A stretch of 64,000 bases of DNA from JAGOMX01 sp041738135 (GTDB lineage: Bacteria > Pseudomonadota > Alphaproteobacteria > JAGOMX01): assembly GCA_041738135.1 (NCBI GenBank), contig JBGSQK010000051.1, positions 4,755-68,754 on the forward strand. Direction: 5' to 3'. Shown piece by piece: positions 52,955 through 61,867 of this stretch (position 1 is its first letter; each line of letters begins with the position of its first letter). The translations under genes were made by a program, and so were the position numbers. The notes beneath the pieces are model-generated. The model did not search any database. It saw nothing but the letters and a program-made list of their open reading frames with translations, and had not been told where the DNA came from.

Positions 52955-52992
52955 CACCATTTTTTTCTTATAAATACTCACTGGCTTAACGC
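52955..52992. repeat. Degenerate intergenic repeat, copy 2 of second family
   Basis: ACCATTTTTTTCTT and AAATACTCAC followed by GACTCACAGATTCGC parallel the repeat at 42964-42999. It sits in the gene-free gap 52921-53154, before the rpmB terminator. Confidence 0.35.
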
Positions 52993-53066
52993 GAGCAAGC
53001 GACTCACAGATTCGCTATTAGCTTTGATTTAGATGTTAGCAAGTTGAAAGGGGTCACAAAAACGCA

Positions 53067-53131
53067 AAAAACCCATCCGCATCCCCTCCTCCGGCAAAAG
53101 CACAGAATCTGGAGATAACAAATGGGTTTTT
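53067..53131 (-). terminator. Long-loop terminator of rpmB
   Basis: AAAAACCCAT (53067-53076) pairs with ATGGGTTTTT (53122-53131). The 45-base loop contains CTCC..GGAG, which can extend the stem. On the minus strand a T-run follows the hairpin; the rpmB stop is 24 bases upstream. Confidence 0.7.
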
Positions 53132-53154
53132 AAAACTTAAACTGTTAAGCCGAA

Positions 53155-53463
53155 CTAAGCTTGCGCTTCAGCCGCATCTTGCTTAGCTGCGCACTTGGCA
53201 ATTTGCTTCTTCAGAAGCAATGCATCGCCTGTTAGCTTGCGAGCAGGTGTGGATGCCAAAAATGCATCGATACCGCCCTTAAATTCGATTGTACGAATAC
53301 CGCGTGTGGTCAGACGCATCTGAACTGTACGGCCTAAGGTCTCGCTCAAAAAAGATGCCTTTTGTAGATTCGGCAAAAAACGCCTGCGCGTTCTATTTTT
53401 CGCGTGACTTACTTTATTTCCTGATTGTACACCCTTACCGGTGACATCGCAACGACGTGCCAT
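53155..53463 (-). CDS. rpmB: 50S ribosomal protein L28 (bL28)
   Basis: The 102-residue protein has RRCDVTGKGVQSGNKVSHAK and the alphaproteobacterial form NRTRRRFLPNLQKASFLSE. It sits in the large ribosomal subunit. Residues after 75 are an alphaproteobacterial extension (LTGDALLLKKQIAKCAAKQD). Single gene with GGAG upstream and its own terminator. Confidence 0.95.
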   Translation of the reverse strand: MARRCDVTGKGVQSGNKVSHAKNRTRRRFLPNLQKASFLSETLGRTVQMRLTTRGIRTIEFKGGIDAFLASTPARKLTGDALLLKKQIAKCAAKQDAAEAQA

Positions 53464-53672
53464 CGTTATTCTCCTTTAATAAAAACCTGGGATCATTAAT
53501 ATGCAAAATTATGGATGACGTCAAGCTTTATCTGGCTGCGACCCATTAATATAAATGGGGTCCATAATTAACCAGGATGACGGACTAGGCAAAGCCCACT
53601 TTAACACATTTTTAAGCACTTCATGATATTTTTCATAGCATAATAATTCAAAGATCTAACGGAGAGAAAAAA

Positions 53673-55094
53673 ATGCCACAGTTATTTAAAATATTCGCCG
53701 CCATCGTTTTAAGCGCAAGCCTAACCCCCTCATCACATGCAACGGAAGACAAGACCAAAACAGCCAGCGATAAGGACGCACAAGCCATCGCCGTTGAAGC
53801 CTATATTTATGGATATCCACTGGTTACTATGGAAATATCTAGAAAAGTAATGACAAACAGCATAAAGCCCCAAGAAACGGGAGGAAAATTATCAGCTCCC
53901 ATGGGGCAATTTTGTAATGTACGTGAGTATCCAACGGCTGCATTTAAGGATGTGGTTTCTCCCAATGCAGACACACTTTACTCTTCTGCATGGTTGGATT
54001 TGAAAAAAGAGCCATACGTGCTCAGCATTCCGGATGAAAAAGATAGATATTATTTATTTCCCATGCTCAGCGGTTGGACTGAGGTTTTTGACAGTCCAGG
54101 CAAACGCACAACAGGGACCAAAGCTCAAAAGTATGCTATTACAGGACCAGGATGGAAAGGAAACTTGCCCAAAGAGCTGAAGGAAATTCAGGCTCCCACT
54201 AACATGGTATGGATTATAGCTAGAACCTATTCAACCGGCACCCCAGAAGATTTTAAAGCTGTCCATGAATTACAAAATCAATATATTCTGACTCCTCTGA
54301 GCTCATACGGCAAACCATACACGCCACCAGCTGGTAACATAGACCCTGCTGTGGATATGAAGACACCTGTGGTTGAGCAAGTCAATAAAATGGAGGGTGA
54401 GGCATTTTTTAAACTGTTAGCTGACTTGATGAAAGATAATCCACCTGCTGCTGAAGATAAAGAGATGGTCGAAAAATTAGCCAAAATCGGCCTCGTTCCA
54501 GGACAAGATTTTGATGTAAAAAGCCAATCTCCAGCCATAGCAAAAGCCATTCAGGCAGCACCTAAAGAAGGCTTGCTTAAAATTCAGGGGCAAATGAAAA
54601 CGGCTGGTAAAGAGGTGAATGGTTGGCAATTCTTGATTAACACTGGCAGCTATGGAACTAATTATCTGCAGCGCGCCTTTGTTACCTTGATTGGCCTTGG
54701 TGCGAACCTGCCGGAAGATGCAATCTATCCACGCACCACAACTGACAGCAAAGGCACCCCCCTATCCGGAGCCAATAAGTATAAGATTCATTTTGATAAA
54801 GGGAAGTTACCCCCCGTGAAAGGATTCTGGTCCTTAACCATGTATACGCCTAAAGACTTCTTTGCAACAAATGCACTGAATCGCTATACACTCAGCGCCA
54901 GATCCGATTTCAAATACAATGCGGATGGCTCATTGGACCTTTATATCCAACATGATAATCCTGGAAAAGATAAAGAATCAAATTGGCTACCAGCACCCGC
55001 AGATGATTTTCATCTAATGTTCAGGTTCTACTGGCCAGAAGACGACATCATTAATGGGAAATGGAAACTACCACCCGTTAATTTGTCTAAATAA
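53673..55094 (+). CDS. DUF1254/DUF1214 exported protein
   Basis: The 473-residue product has a signal peptide (MPQLFKIFAAIVLSASLTPS). DUF1254 is recognisable in AIAVEAYIYGYPLVTMEISR, VSPNADTLYSSAWLDL and KYAITGPGW, DUF1214 in FWSLTMYTPKDFF and HDNPGKDKESNWLPAP. The family is common in proteobacteria and of unknown function, exported to the periplasm. GGAGAG precedes the ATG. It is convergent with a beta-barrel gene and shares a terminator with it. Confidence 0.9.
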   Translation: MPQLFKIFAAIVLSASLTPSSHATEDKTKTASDKDAQAIAVEAYIYGYPLVTMEISRKVMTNSIKPQETGGKLSAPMGQFCNVREYPTAAFKDVVSPNADTLYSSAWLDLKKEPYVLSIPDEKDRYYLFPMLSGWTEVFDSPGKRTTGTKAQKYAITGPGWKGNLPKELKEIQAPTNMVWIIARTYSTGTPEDFKAVHELQNQYILTPLSSYGKPYTPPAGNIDPAVDMKTPVVEQVNKMEGEAFFKLLADLMKDNPPAAEDKEMVEKLAKIGLVPGQDFDVKSQSPAIAKAIQAAPKEGLLKIQGQMKTAGKEVNGWQFLINTGSYGTNYLQRAFVTLIGLGANLPEDAIYPRTTTDSKGTPLSGANKYKIHFDKGKLPPVKGFWSLTMYTPKDFFATNALNRYTLSARSDFKYNADGSLDLYIQHDNPGKDKESNWLPAPADDFHLMFRFYWPEDDIINGKWKLPPVNLSK

Positions 55095-55114
55095 AAGCAA
55101 AGCAGAAAAACAGG

Positions 55115-55143
55115 AAGGCTGAGGTTCAACACTCAGCCTTTTC
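55115..55143. terminator. Terminator between the DUF1254 and beta-barrel genes
   Basis: AAGGCTGAG (55115-55123) pairs perfectly with CTCAGCCTT (55132-55140), followed by TTCT on the plus strand; the minus strand has a T-run further on. Confidence 0.85.
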
Positions 55144-55148
55144 TATGG

Positions 55149-55976
55149 TTATTTAGGGAACAAAAACTGTATCTGCAAACGCACGGACCAATCGGCTCCT
55201 TGGCGTGGAGTGACCACATTATAGTAGCCTTGTAGTGATGCATTAATAGGTTGCGTGCCTATTTTAAAAATCTGCCCCAAACCCATTCCTATGGGAACCA
55301 CCCAACGATCTCTATTTCGGGCTTCCCAATTAGCCGTAATTATGGGCGCCATGGTCAAATACGTCCCAGGCGAGGAACGAAAGTTATAATTGATAAAGGG
55401 CTGCACCAACATCTGATTCACGTGCGATCGGTCTTTATCGCCAGCAAAATCCCAAATATTATTGATGAGTGCTCCCGCAACCCAAGGACCATCGGAAATA
55501 AGAGCTACACCAGTGGGACCCGCGCACCATTTTTTAGAACCCAATATGGTCTCAGATGCCGTTGGCAACTGAAAGATAGGCCCAACACCCCATATCAGCT
55601 TGCCCGAATCGGCGGGGGAAAAGAACATGGAAAGCTGGACATCACCTATACCGCTCTTACGACCCATTCCCGGCAATGGTCCCGGTTGGGAAATCACAGG
55701 CAGAATGGTCCTTGTGATCAAATTCAGGTTCGATGATATTTTTATGGGTATAACAGGCTGTATATTTAAGATATTTTGGATTTCATCCTTAGGACCTACA
55801 TTAAAATTCGTGTTGTTTTGAAACGGTAAGCTGATCATATTTGCAATAGGATTTTGGGCGGCTTTTGCTAATGCTTCCGTATCGGCTTCTTTATCAGGCG
55901 TTACGGCTGCTTCTTCGGCTCTGACGCTTACTACCACTAATACGGAAATGCATATAGCTATGATTCTTATATTCAC
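55149..55976 (-). CDS. Putative outer-membrane beta-barrel protein (neuromedin U/MetA-like)
   Basis: The 275-residue product has a signal peptide (MNIRIIAICISVLVVVSVRA). The mature part alternates hydrophobic and polar strands with features seen in proteins annotated neuromedin U or transporter in proteobacteria: LPFQNNTNFNVGP, QPVIPIKISSNLNLITRT, SGIGDVQLSMFFSP, WGVGPIFQLPTA and WSVRLQIQFLF near the end, with aromatic residues near the C-terminus. A barrel in the outer membrane is likely. It is convergent with a DUF1254 gene, a combination seen elsewhere as far as I recall; not proven here. Confidence 0.7.
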   Translation of the reverse strand: MNIRIIAICISVLVVVSVRAEEAAVTPDKEADTEALAKAAQNPIANMISLPFQNNTNFNVGPKDEIQNILNIQPVIPIKISSNLNLITRTILPVISQPGPLPGMGRKSGIGDVQLSMFFSPADSGKLIWGVGPIFQLPTASETILGSKKWCAGPTGVALISDGPWVAGALINNIWDFAGDKDRSHVNQMLVQPFINYNFRSSPGTYLTMAPIITANWEARNRDRWVVPIGMGLGQIFKIGTQPINASLQGYYNVVTPRQGADWSVRLQIQFLFPK

Positions 55977-56045
55977 GAGAAACCCCTCTTTTTAGAAGGA
56001 GTATATAACAATCCCAAACAGTAAGTCCATGGTGATTTACAATTC

Positions 56046-57302
56046 CTACACCCCTCTCACTGACAATCTCCTAGCTTGACTCTTTCCAGCTAAAATTTCG
56101 GTGTCCTTCAACTCAGCCCTTACTTTATCAATCTCACCGGACTCAAGATCAAAAAAGTTACCACTCATATTTAAAAATTTGAGAGTATTTCTCAACTCAA
56201 TTATGTTGACAGGAATCTGTCTCAAGCGGTTCTTGCTTAAATCTATGCTTTCAAGGCTGGCCAGACCTCCCACTTCCTTTACAAAGGAATCTAGTAAATT
56301 ATTACTCAGATCAAGAGTTTTGAGTTTTTTCAACTGCATAATTGTTGCCGGTAGCATTCTCAATTTATTGGATCCTAGCCACAGTTCGTCAAGATTTTTT
56401 AGCTGACCAATTTCTGTAGGCAATAGGGTTAAGTTGTTATGCATGAGCCACAAGCCAGTGAGTGCTCGCAAATCACCTATGGTTGGCGGCAACGAACTAA
56501 TCTGATTGTTCTCTAGCCTTAAATCCTCAAGCTTGACCAAGCCACTTATCTCTACAGGTAACGACTTCAGGACATTCCCGCTAAGATTTAATATCTCCAA
56601 ACTCTTTAGGCCACCTATTTGCGTAGGTAAATACTCAAGGTTATTATTGCGTAACCATAGACTCTCCAGCTTATTGAGCTTGCCTATGGTGGATGGTAAA
56701 GTTTTTAGCTGATTGTCAACCAGATTAAGCTCCCTAAGCTCAGGTAAGTTCCCTATGGATGCGGGAAGCACTTTAATTTTGTTATAGCCCAAATCTAATT
56801 CCTCTAAAGCTACGAGGCGGTCAATTTCATAAGGAACTGCCTTTAAATTTCTATGATTAAGGTTCAAAGTAGCTGTCGAATCTTCCTCTGCTAATACGAG
56901 CTTACGCGCTTCCACAAATGCCCGATCAAAAATACCAATGAGCTCACCTGATTTTACAATCTCGGACAGCGATTGTCCGTGTTGCTTTTCAAATTCATTC
57001 ACACCCTCTAGGGTATCTAAGTTAAAGTACTTGATCACATAATCAGTGGTAACTATGTCTTCTTCCTCAAGCGTATCAGCCTTGTCTTCTTGGACATCAG
57101 GAGATATCAGTGACTGAACAAACGCAGCTAGCCCACCCTGCTTCCCTAGAACAGCCATAGAGCTAGGTCCCATACGTGGTTCTATAGGCATATTTTTAAG
57201 ATCCACCTCTTGTCCTTCTTTAGGACGGGTAGATGAAACAGCTGAGGGAACAAATTGACAACATATGATTAAGACCAAAAGAAACTTTATTAAACAAGCC
57301 AT
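56046..57302 (-). CDS. Secreted Ras-type leucine-rich repeat protein
   Basis: The 418-residue product has a hydrophobic N-terminal leader (MACLIKFLLVLIICCQFVPS). After an acidic non-repeat part (to residue 145) come about ten 23-residue LRRs of the LP..IG.L..L..L.L..N.L type (NQLKTLPSTIGKLNKLESLW). This plant/Ras-suppressor-type LRR differs from the cysteine-containing AMN1 type in the other LRR proteins here. The C-terminus AKGKSQARRLSVRGV-like end is basic. It is a possible adhesin or effector. Confidence 0.75.
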   Translation of the reverse strand: MACLIKFLLVLIICCQFVPSAVSSTRPKEGQEVDLKNMPIEPRMGPSSMAVLGKQGGLAAFVQSLISPDVQEDKADTLEEEDIVTTDYVIKYFNLDTLEGVNEFEKQHGQSLSEIVKSGELIGIFDRAFVEARKLVLAEEDSTATLNLNHRNLKAVPYEIDRLVALEELDLGYNKIKVLPASIGNLPELRELNLVDNQLKTLPSTIGKLNKLESLWLRNNNLEYLPTQIGGLKSLEILNLSGNVLKSLPVEISGLVKLEDLRLENNQISSLPPTIGDLRALTGLWLMHNNLTLLPTEIGQLKNLDELWLGSNKLRMLPATIMQLKKLKTLDLSNNLLDSFVKEVGGLASLESIDLSKNRLRQIPVNIIELRNTLKFLNMSGNFFDLESGEIDKVRAELKDTEILAGKSQARRLSVRGV

Positions 57303-57458
57303 ACCAACCTCAAACCATCTATACTAACCTACCACATATATTACAGTTTATTACCTTTGGGTTAAAATATGGTTAACAAAAGTCAAAATCGCCGCTATAC
57401 ATGCAAATATTCTTAAGGCAACAAGCCCATAAAACCTAAAAAAGCCCATCTACTTTTC

Positions 57459-57486
57459 TTGCATTTTTCGTCCATTAGCATATACT
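57459..57486 (+). promoter_or_regulatory. Predicted promoter of the lpx operon
   Basis: TTGCAT (57459-57464) and TATACT (57481-57486) are 16 bases apart; GAGGAAG (57501-57507) and the lpxD ATG (57514) follow. Confidence 0.65.
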
Positions 57487-57513
57487 GCGCAAACAAGAAA
57501 GAGGAAGAATCAG

Positions 57514-58554
57514 ATGGCTGACTCACGTTTTTTTACATTCTCAGGGAGCAAAACTTTAGCTGAGATTATCACAATAACCGAAACTGAAGTATATGGCACC
57601 CTGCCGACCGATATTACGTATAACAGTTGTTATTCAGACGTTGCGACTCTTGAAGGCGCCACAGGTGAGCAGGTGGCAGTCTTGCACAACCGCAAATATT
57701 TACCATCATTGGACACCACAAAGGCCGGCATCATACTAGTGGAACCACAATTTGCAGACCGCTGCCCAAAGACATCCGTTGTTTTGGCGTGCCAATCCCC
57801 TTATCGAGCCTATGCCCAGCTATCTAATGCTTTCTATCCCGAGCATGATTCATTTGAAACTGGCACATTAAGCACCTCCCCTATTCATCCAAGTGCTTCA
57901 ATTGGGCCGGATTGTCAGATTGAACATGGCGTCATCATTGGCGAGCATGCAGAAATCGGAACAGGCTGCTTTATCGGCGCCAACACAGTTATCGGCAAAG
58001 GTGTGAAAATAGGCGACCATTGCAGGATAGCCGCCAATGTCACAATTACCCATGCATACATAGGTAACCGCGTTATCTTGCATACGGGCGTTCGAGTTGG
58101 ACAAGCTGGATTTGGATTCCACATGGATAAAAAAGGCCACGTATCTGTGCCTCAACTGGGGCGTGTTATGATACAGGATTTCGTGGATGTAGGCGCCAAC
58201 ACAACCATCGACCGCGGCAGTGGAGATGACACAATCATAGGCGCCGGCACTCGTATCGACAACCTGGTCATGATCGGCCATAACGTACAAATTGGCCGCG
58301 GCTGCGTCATCGTTGCCCTCGTTGGTATTTCAGGCAGCACCACTGTTGGCGATTATACAGCCATCGGCGGACAAGCAGGACTTGCTGGTCACCTGAACAT
58401 TGGCAAAGGCGTACAGATTGCTGCACAGAGCGGCATCATGCGAGACATTGAAGACGGTATGATCGTCGGCGGTTCTCCCGCCTTACCTGCCAAACAATGG
58501 CATCGCCAAACCGTCGCCTTGCAAAAACTTGCGAATCAGAAAGGAGCACTATAA
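57514..58554 (+). CDS. lpxD: UDP-3-O-(3-hydroxyacyl)glucosamine N-acyltransferase
   Basis: A 346-residue left-handed beta-helix enzyme transferring a 3-hydroxyacyl chain from ACP in lipid A synthesis. The N-terminal uridine-binding domain (FSGSKTLAEI..) precedes hexapeptide repeats (IGTGCFIGANTVIGKGVKIG). The catalytic His region FGFHMDKKGHVSVPQLGRV is intact. First gene of lpxD-fabZ-lpxA-lpxI-lpxB; skp and bamA, usually upstream in alphaproteobacteria, are absent. Confidence 0.95.
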   Translation: MADSRFFTFSGSKTLAEIITITETEVYGTLPTDITYNSCYSDVATLEGATGEQVAVLHNRKYLPSLDTTKAGIILVEPQFADRCPKTSVVLACQSPYRAYAQLSNAFYPEHDSFETGTLSTSPIHPSASIGPDCQIEHGVIIGEHAEIGTGCFIGANTVIGKGVKIGDHCRIAANVTITHAYIGNRVILHTGVRVGQAGFGFHMDKKGHVSVPQLGRVMIQDFVDVGANTTIDRGSGDDTIIGAGTRIDNLVMIGHNVQIGRGCVIVALVGISGSTTVGDYTAIGGQAGLAGHLNIGKGVQIAAQSGIMRDIEDGMIVGGSPALPAKQWHRQTVALQKLANQKGAL

Positions 58555-59048
58555 TGACCTCAGATAACATCGTACAATTACACCCTGAAGTGGAAAATTT
58601 GGTTTTGGATGTGGAGCAAATACAAAAACTCATTCCCCATCGCGCACCCATTTTGATGCTCGAAAAACTGAAAAACATTGTGCCAGGCGAAAGCGCTGTG
58701 GGCGTGAAATGTGTTTCCGTGAACGAACCCTTCTTTCAAGGCCACTTTCCTGCTTTACGTGTTATGCCCGGCGTTTTGATCGTCGAGGCTTTGGCTCAAA
58801 CCGCAGCAGCCCTGGTTATACATACTCTCAATCGCAATCAGGAAGATTTACTGGTTTATTTCATGTCCATAGACAATGCGCGTTTCCGTAAACCTGTTGT
58901 TCCAGGTGATTTACTTGAATTGCATGTGAAAAAGGAACAACGCCGCGGCAATGTTTGGAAATTTAACGGCAAAGCTTTAGTCAACGGCGTCATACATGCG
59001 GAAGCCATGTTTACGGCCATGATCATTGATACTGACAAGCCAACTTAA
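58554..59048 (+). CDS. fabZ: 3-hydroxyacyl-ACP dehydratase FabZ
   Basis: The ATG at 58554 overlaps the lpxD stop by one base and follows AAAGGAG, giving 164 residues. The hot-dog-fold active site is present in FFQGHFPALRVMPGVLIVEA (His and Glu). It dehydrates hydroxyacyl-ACP in fatty acid synthesis, balancing the pool used by LpxA and LpxD. Upstream in-frame start at 58497 lies inside lpxD and is unlikely. Confidence 0.95.
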   Translation: MTSDNIVQLHPEVENLVLDVEQIQKLIPHRAPILMLEKLKNIVPGESAVGVKCVSVNEPFFQGHFPALRVMPGVLIVEALAQTAAALVIHTLNRNQEDLLVYFMSIDNARFRKPVVPGDLLELHVKKEQRRGNVWKFNGKALVNGVIHAEAMFTAMIIDTDKPT

Positions 59049-59062
59049 AGGAAACACGAATT

Positions 59063-59857
59063 ATGATTCAGCTTATACACCCAACAGCGATTATCTCACC
59101 CAAGGCTAGCATTGGCAGTAATGTGCAGATTGGTCCCTTTTGCACAGTGGGTGAGCAAGTTACCTTACACGATAACGTTACATTAAAAGCACATGTGGTC
59201 GTGGATGGCATGACCATAGTGGGCGAAGGAACCACCATTTATCCTTTCGCCTCCATTGGCCAGCCTCCCCAAACCAGATCAGACGAGCAATCGCAACAAA
59301 CCAAGCTGATCATAGGTAAGAACAATGCCATTCGCGAATACGTGACCATGCAACCAGGTACGGTTGCGGGTGGGCTTGTGACCAGCGTTGGTGACAATGG
59401 CCTATTTATGGCTGGCATACATATTGCCCATGATTGCCACATTGGCAACAATGTGACCATGGCTAATTATGCCACATTAGCAGGTCATGTTATTGTAGGC
59501 GATAACGTCACCATCGGCGGTCTTGCAGCCGTTCACCAGTTTGTACGCATCGGCCATCACGCCTTTATTGGCGGCACAGCAGGCGTTAAATACGATGTGA
59601 TACCTTATGCCATCGTCATGGGACGTCCTGATAATTTGTCAGGATTAAACCTGGTAGGCCTCAAGCGTTCCGGCGTTTCCCGTGAAGACATTATGGAAAT
59701 GGTCAGCGCCTATAACGATCTATTCGCAGACCAATACACCATGGCTGAACGCACAGCTCACGTGTCTGAAAAGTATAAGAATCATAAGCAAGTGATGGAA
59801 ATCATTGATTTCATTACGGAAGATTCAAAACGTTCCTTAAGCGTACCGGCGGCATAA
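59063..59857 (+). CDS. lpxA: UDP-N-acetylglucosamine O-acyltransferase
   Basis: The 264-residue hexapeptide-repeat trimer catalyses the first lipid A step. IHPTAIISPKASIGSNVQIG, IREYVTMQPGT, FMAGIHIAHDCHIG (catalytic His) and GRPDNLSGLNLVGLKRSG are diagnostic. It overlaps lpxI by one base. Confidence 0.96.
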   Translation: MIQLIHPTAIISPKASIGSNVQIGPFCTVGEQVTLHDNVTLKAHVVVDGMTIVGEGTTIYPFASIGQPPQTRSDEQSQQTKLIIGKNNAIREYVTMQPGTVAGGLVTSVGDNGLFMAGIHIAHDCHIGNNVTMANYATLAGHVIVGDNVTIGGLAAVHQFVRIGHHAFIGGTAGVKYDVIPYAIVMGRPDNLSGLNLVGLKRSGVSREDIMEMVSAYNDLFADQYTMAERTAHVSEKYKNHKQVMEIIDFITEDSKRSLSVPAA

Positions 59858-60684
59858 TGACCAATAAACTAGGTATCATCGCAGGCGGTAACGATCTTCC
59901 CAGGGAAGTCATTGCCCATTGTCGCGCCACGAATAGACCCTACTTTGTCCTCGCTATTGAAGGGCAAACGGATCTTGATACTGTGCAAGACAGCGAGCAT
60001 GCCTGGGTACGATTAGGAGCCATTGGCCAATCCTTAAAACATCTCAAACAATCAGGCGTGCAAGACATCGTCATGGTCGGCCCCATCAGACGCCCCTCGT
60101 GGCGCGAAATCCGACCCGACGCCAAAGGCGCATTCTGGTTGGCACGCCTTGCTAAGAACGCGTTTGGTGATGACAGCACACTTCGCATTATTATCGATGA
60201 GATTGAAAAAGAAGGCTTCCGTGTAATCGGCGCCGAAGATCTCATTGGCGCAACCATCTTAGCCCCTGCAGGTCCTTTGGGTAAATGCACACCAGATGCA
60301 CAAGCGCTTAAAGACATCAAACATGGCATTAAGGTGGCAACTATTCTGGGACAAGCTGATGTGGGGCAATCAGTGATCGTGCAAGATGGCCTTGTATTGG
60401 GCGTGGAAGCGGTTGAAGGCACCAATGAGCTCATCAAGCGCTGTAAAGACCTCCACCGCGAGGGCCCCGGCGGTATTTTGATCAAGTTGGTTAAACCAAC
60501 CCAAGACAGACGCGTAGACCTGCCCACCATCGGTTCAGAAACCGTGCAACTGGCCATCGACAATGGCCTCAGAGGCCTAGCCATACAAGCCAAAAGCGTC
60601 CAAGTGCTGCAACGCAAAGAAGCCATTGAGCTTGCAGATAAACACGGCATTTTTATCTTCGGGGTAACGGATGAACAAGCCTAA
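59857..60684 (+). CDS. lpxI: UDP-2,3-diacylglucosamine pyrophosphatase LpxI
   Basis: The 275-residue protein (former DUF1009) hydrolyses UDP-2,3-diacylglucosamine in bacteria lacking LpxH. LGIIAGGNDLPREVI, MVGPIRRPSWREIRPD, GDDSTLRIIIDEIEKEGF and GPGGILIKLVKPTQDRRVDLPTIG are characteristic. It occupies the usual alphaproteobacterial place between lpxA and lpxB, and overlaps lpxB by 14 bases. Confidence 0.94.
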   Translation: MTNKLGIIAGGNDLPREVIAHCRATNRPYFVLAIEGQTDLDTVQDSEHAWVRLGAIGQSLKHLKQSGVQDIVMVGPIRRPSWREIRPDAKGAFWLARLAKNAFGDDSTLRIIIDEIEKEGFRVIGAEDLIGATILAPAGPLGKCTPDAQALKDIKHGIKVATILGQADVGQSVIVQDGLVLGVEAVEGTNELIKRCKDLHREGPGGILIKLVKPTQDRRVDLPTIGSETVQLAIDNGLRGLAIQAKSVQVLQRKEAIELADKHGIFIFGVTDEQA

Positions 60685-61867
60685 ACGCATCTTTGTCTTG
60701 GCAGGTGAGCAATCGGGTGACCTGTTGGGCGGCAAGCTCTTAGAGGCCATCCGCGCGCAATCAACTGAACCCGTTGAATTCGTCGGCGTCGGCGGTCAAA
60801 CCATGACTGCCGCAGGCTTAAACTCCCTCTTCCCCATGGAAGATCTCTCTATTATGGGATTCGTGGAGGTTATTCAAAACCTTTTTCAAATCCTCAGACG
60901 CCTCAAGGAAGTGACCAATTACATCAAAGACACAAAACCAGATGTGGTGGTCACCATTGACCTGCCGGACTTTTCTTTCCGTTTAGCAAAAAAGCTGCGG
61001 CATCTAGGCATTCCTCACATCCATTACACAGCCCCCACCGTCTGGGCCTGGCGTCCAGGCCGTGCCAAAAAGATCGCCAAAATCATCGATCATTTGCTGT
61101 GCATTTTGCCTTTTGAGCCCCCCTATTTCACCAAACACCATCTGCCTGCAACCTTTATCGGGCACATGGTAACCGAGCTGGGAATCGAGCAGATTCCCCG
61201 AGAAAAATTCCGAACAGAACACAATTTATCGGCAAAGGATACCCTCCTATGCCTCCTCCCAGGCAGCCGCAAAGGTGAGGTTGAACGCTTGCTACCTATT
61301 TTCAAAGATACTATTCGCAAGCTCAAAATCCACCATCCAGATATGAAGCTAGTGGTACCCGTGGTTGCTAACGTGGAAGAAATGGTTCGCCAAGGCCTGG
61401 CAGATGTAAAGATTCCCATGATTTTTGTAACCACCCAACAAGAACGCTACGAAGCTATGCGCGCCTGTAATGTGGCCCTAGCTGCCTCAGGCACAGTCAA
61501 CCTGGAACTGGCTATGGCGCAAGTACCATTTGTCATCGGCTATAAAATGCACCCCTTTACAGCCATAGTTGCAAGACCGCTCATCACCATTAAATACATA
61601 ACCATGGTCAACATTTTACTAGATCGCCCAGCCATTCCGGAATTTGTGCAAAACGATTGCGCAGCCGACAATTTGTTCAAAGCTACACATAAGTTTTTAA
61701 GTGATCAAATCGCTGCGGAAACAGTTGTGAAGAGTCAATTGGAAGCCACTAACTTGCTCAGACCCAGCCAGGGAACGCCTAGTGATATGGCTGCAAAGGT
61801 TATTTTAGACCTATGCAACACGGAACTACAACTCAGTGAGAACAATAAGCTCAAAAATGCTTCTTAA
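60671..61867 (+). CDS. lpxB: Lipid A disaccharide synthase
   Basis: The 398-residue GT19 glycosyltransferase joins lipid X and UDP-diacylglucosamine. FVLAGEQSGDLLGGKLLEA, FVGVGGQTMTAAGLNSLF, HYTAPTVWAWRPGRAKKI and LLPGSRKGEVERLLP are hallmarks. The ATG lies inside the lpxI 3' end, so translation is coupled. The stop overlaps the convergent RTX gene by four bases. Last lpx gene of the set. Confidence 0.95.
   Translation: MNKPKRIFVLAGEQSGDLLGGKLLEAIRAQSTEPVEFVGVGGQTMTAAGLNSLFPMEDLSIMGFVEVIQNLFQILRRLKEVTNYIKDTKPDVVVTIDLPDFSFRLAKKLRHLGIPHIHYTAPTVWAWRPGRAKKIAKIIDHLLCILPFEPPYFTKHHLPATFIGHMVTELGIEQIPREKFRTEHNLSAKDTLLCLLPGSRKGEVERLLPIFKDTIRKLKIHHPDMKLVVPVVANVEEMVRQGLADVKIPMIFVTTQQERYEAMRACNVALAASGTVNLELAMAQVPFVIGYKMHPFTAIVARPLITIKYITMVNILLDRPAIPEFVQNDCAADNLFKATHKFLSDQIAAETVVKSQLEATNLLRPSQGTPSDMAAKVILDLCNTELQLSENNKLKNAS

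Noticed and set aside
59940..60650. 236-codon minus-strand open frame
   Set aside because: Lies antisense inside lpxI, lacks a recognisable domain and an upstream ribosome binding site; the codon pattern belongs to lpxI.
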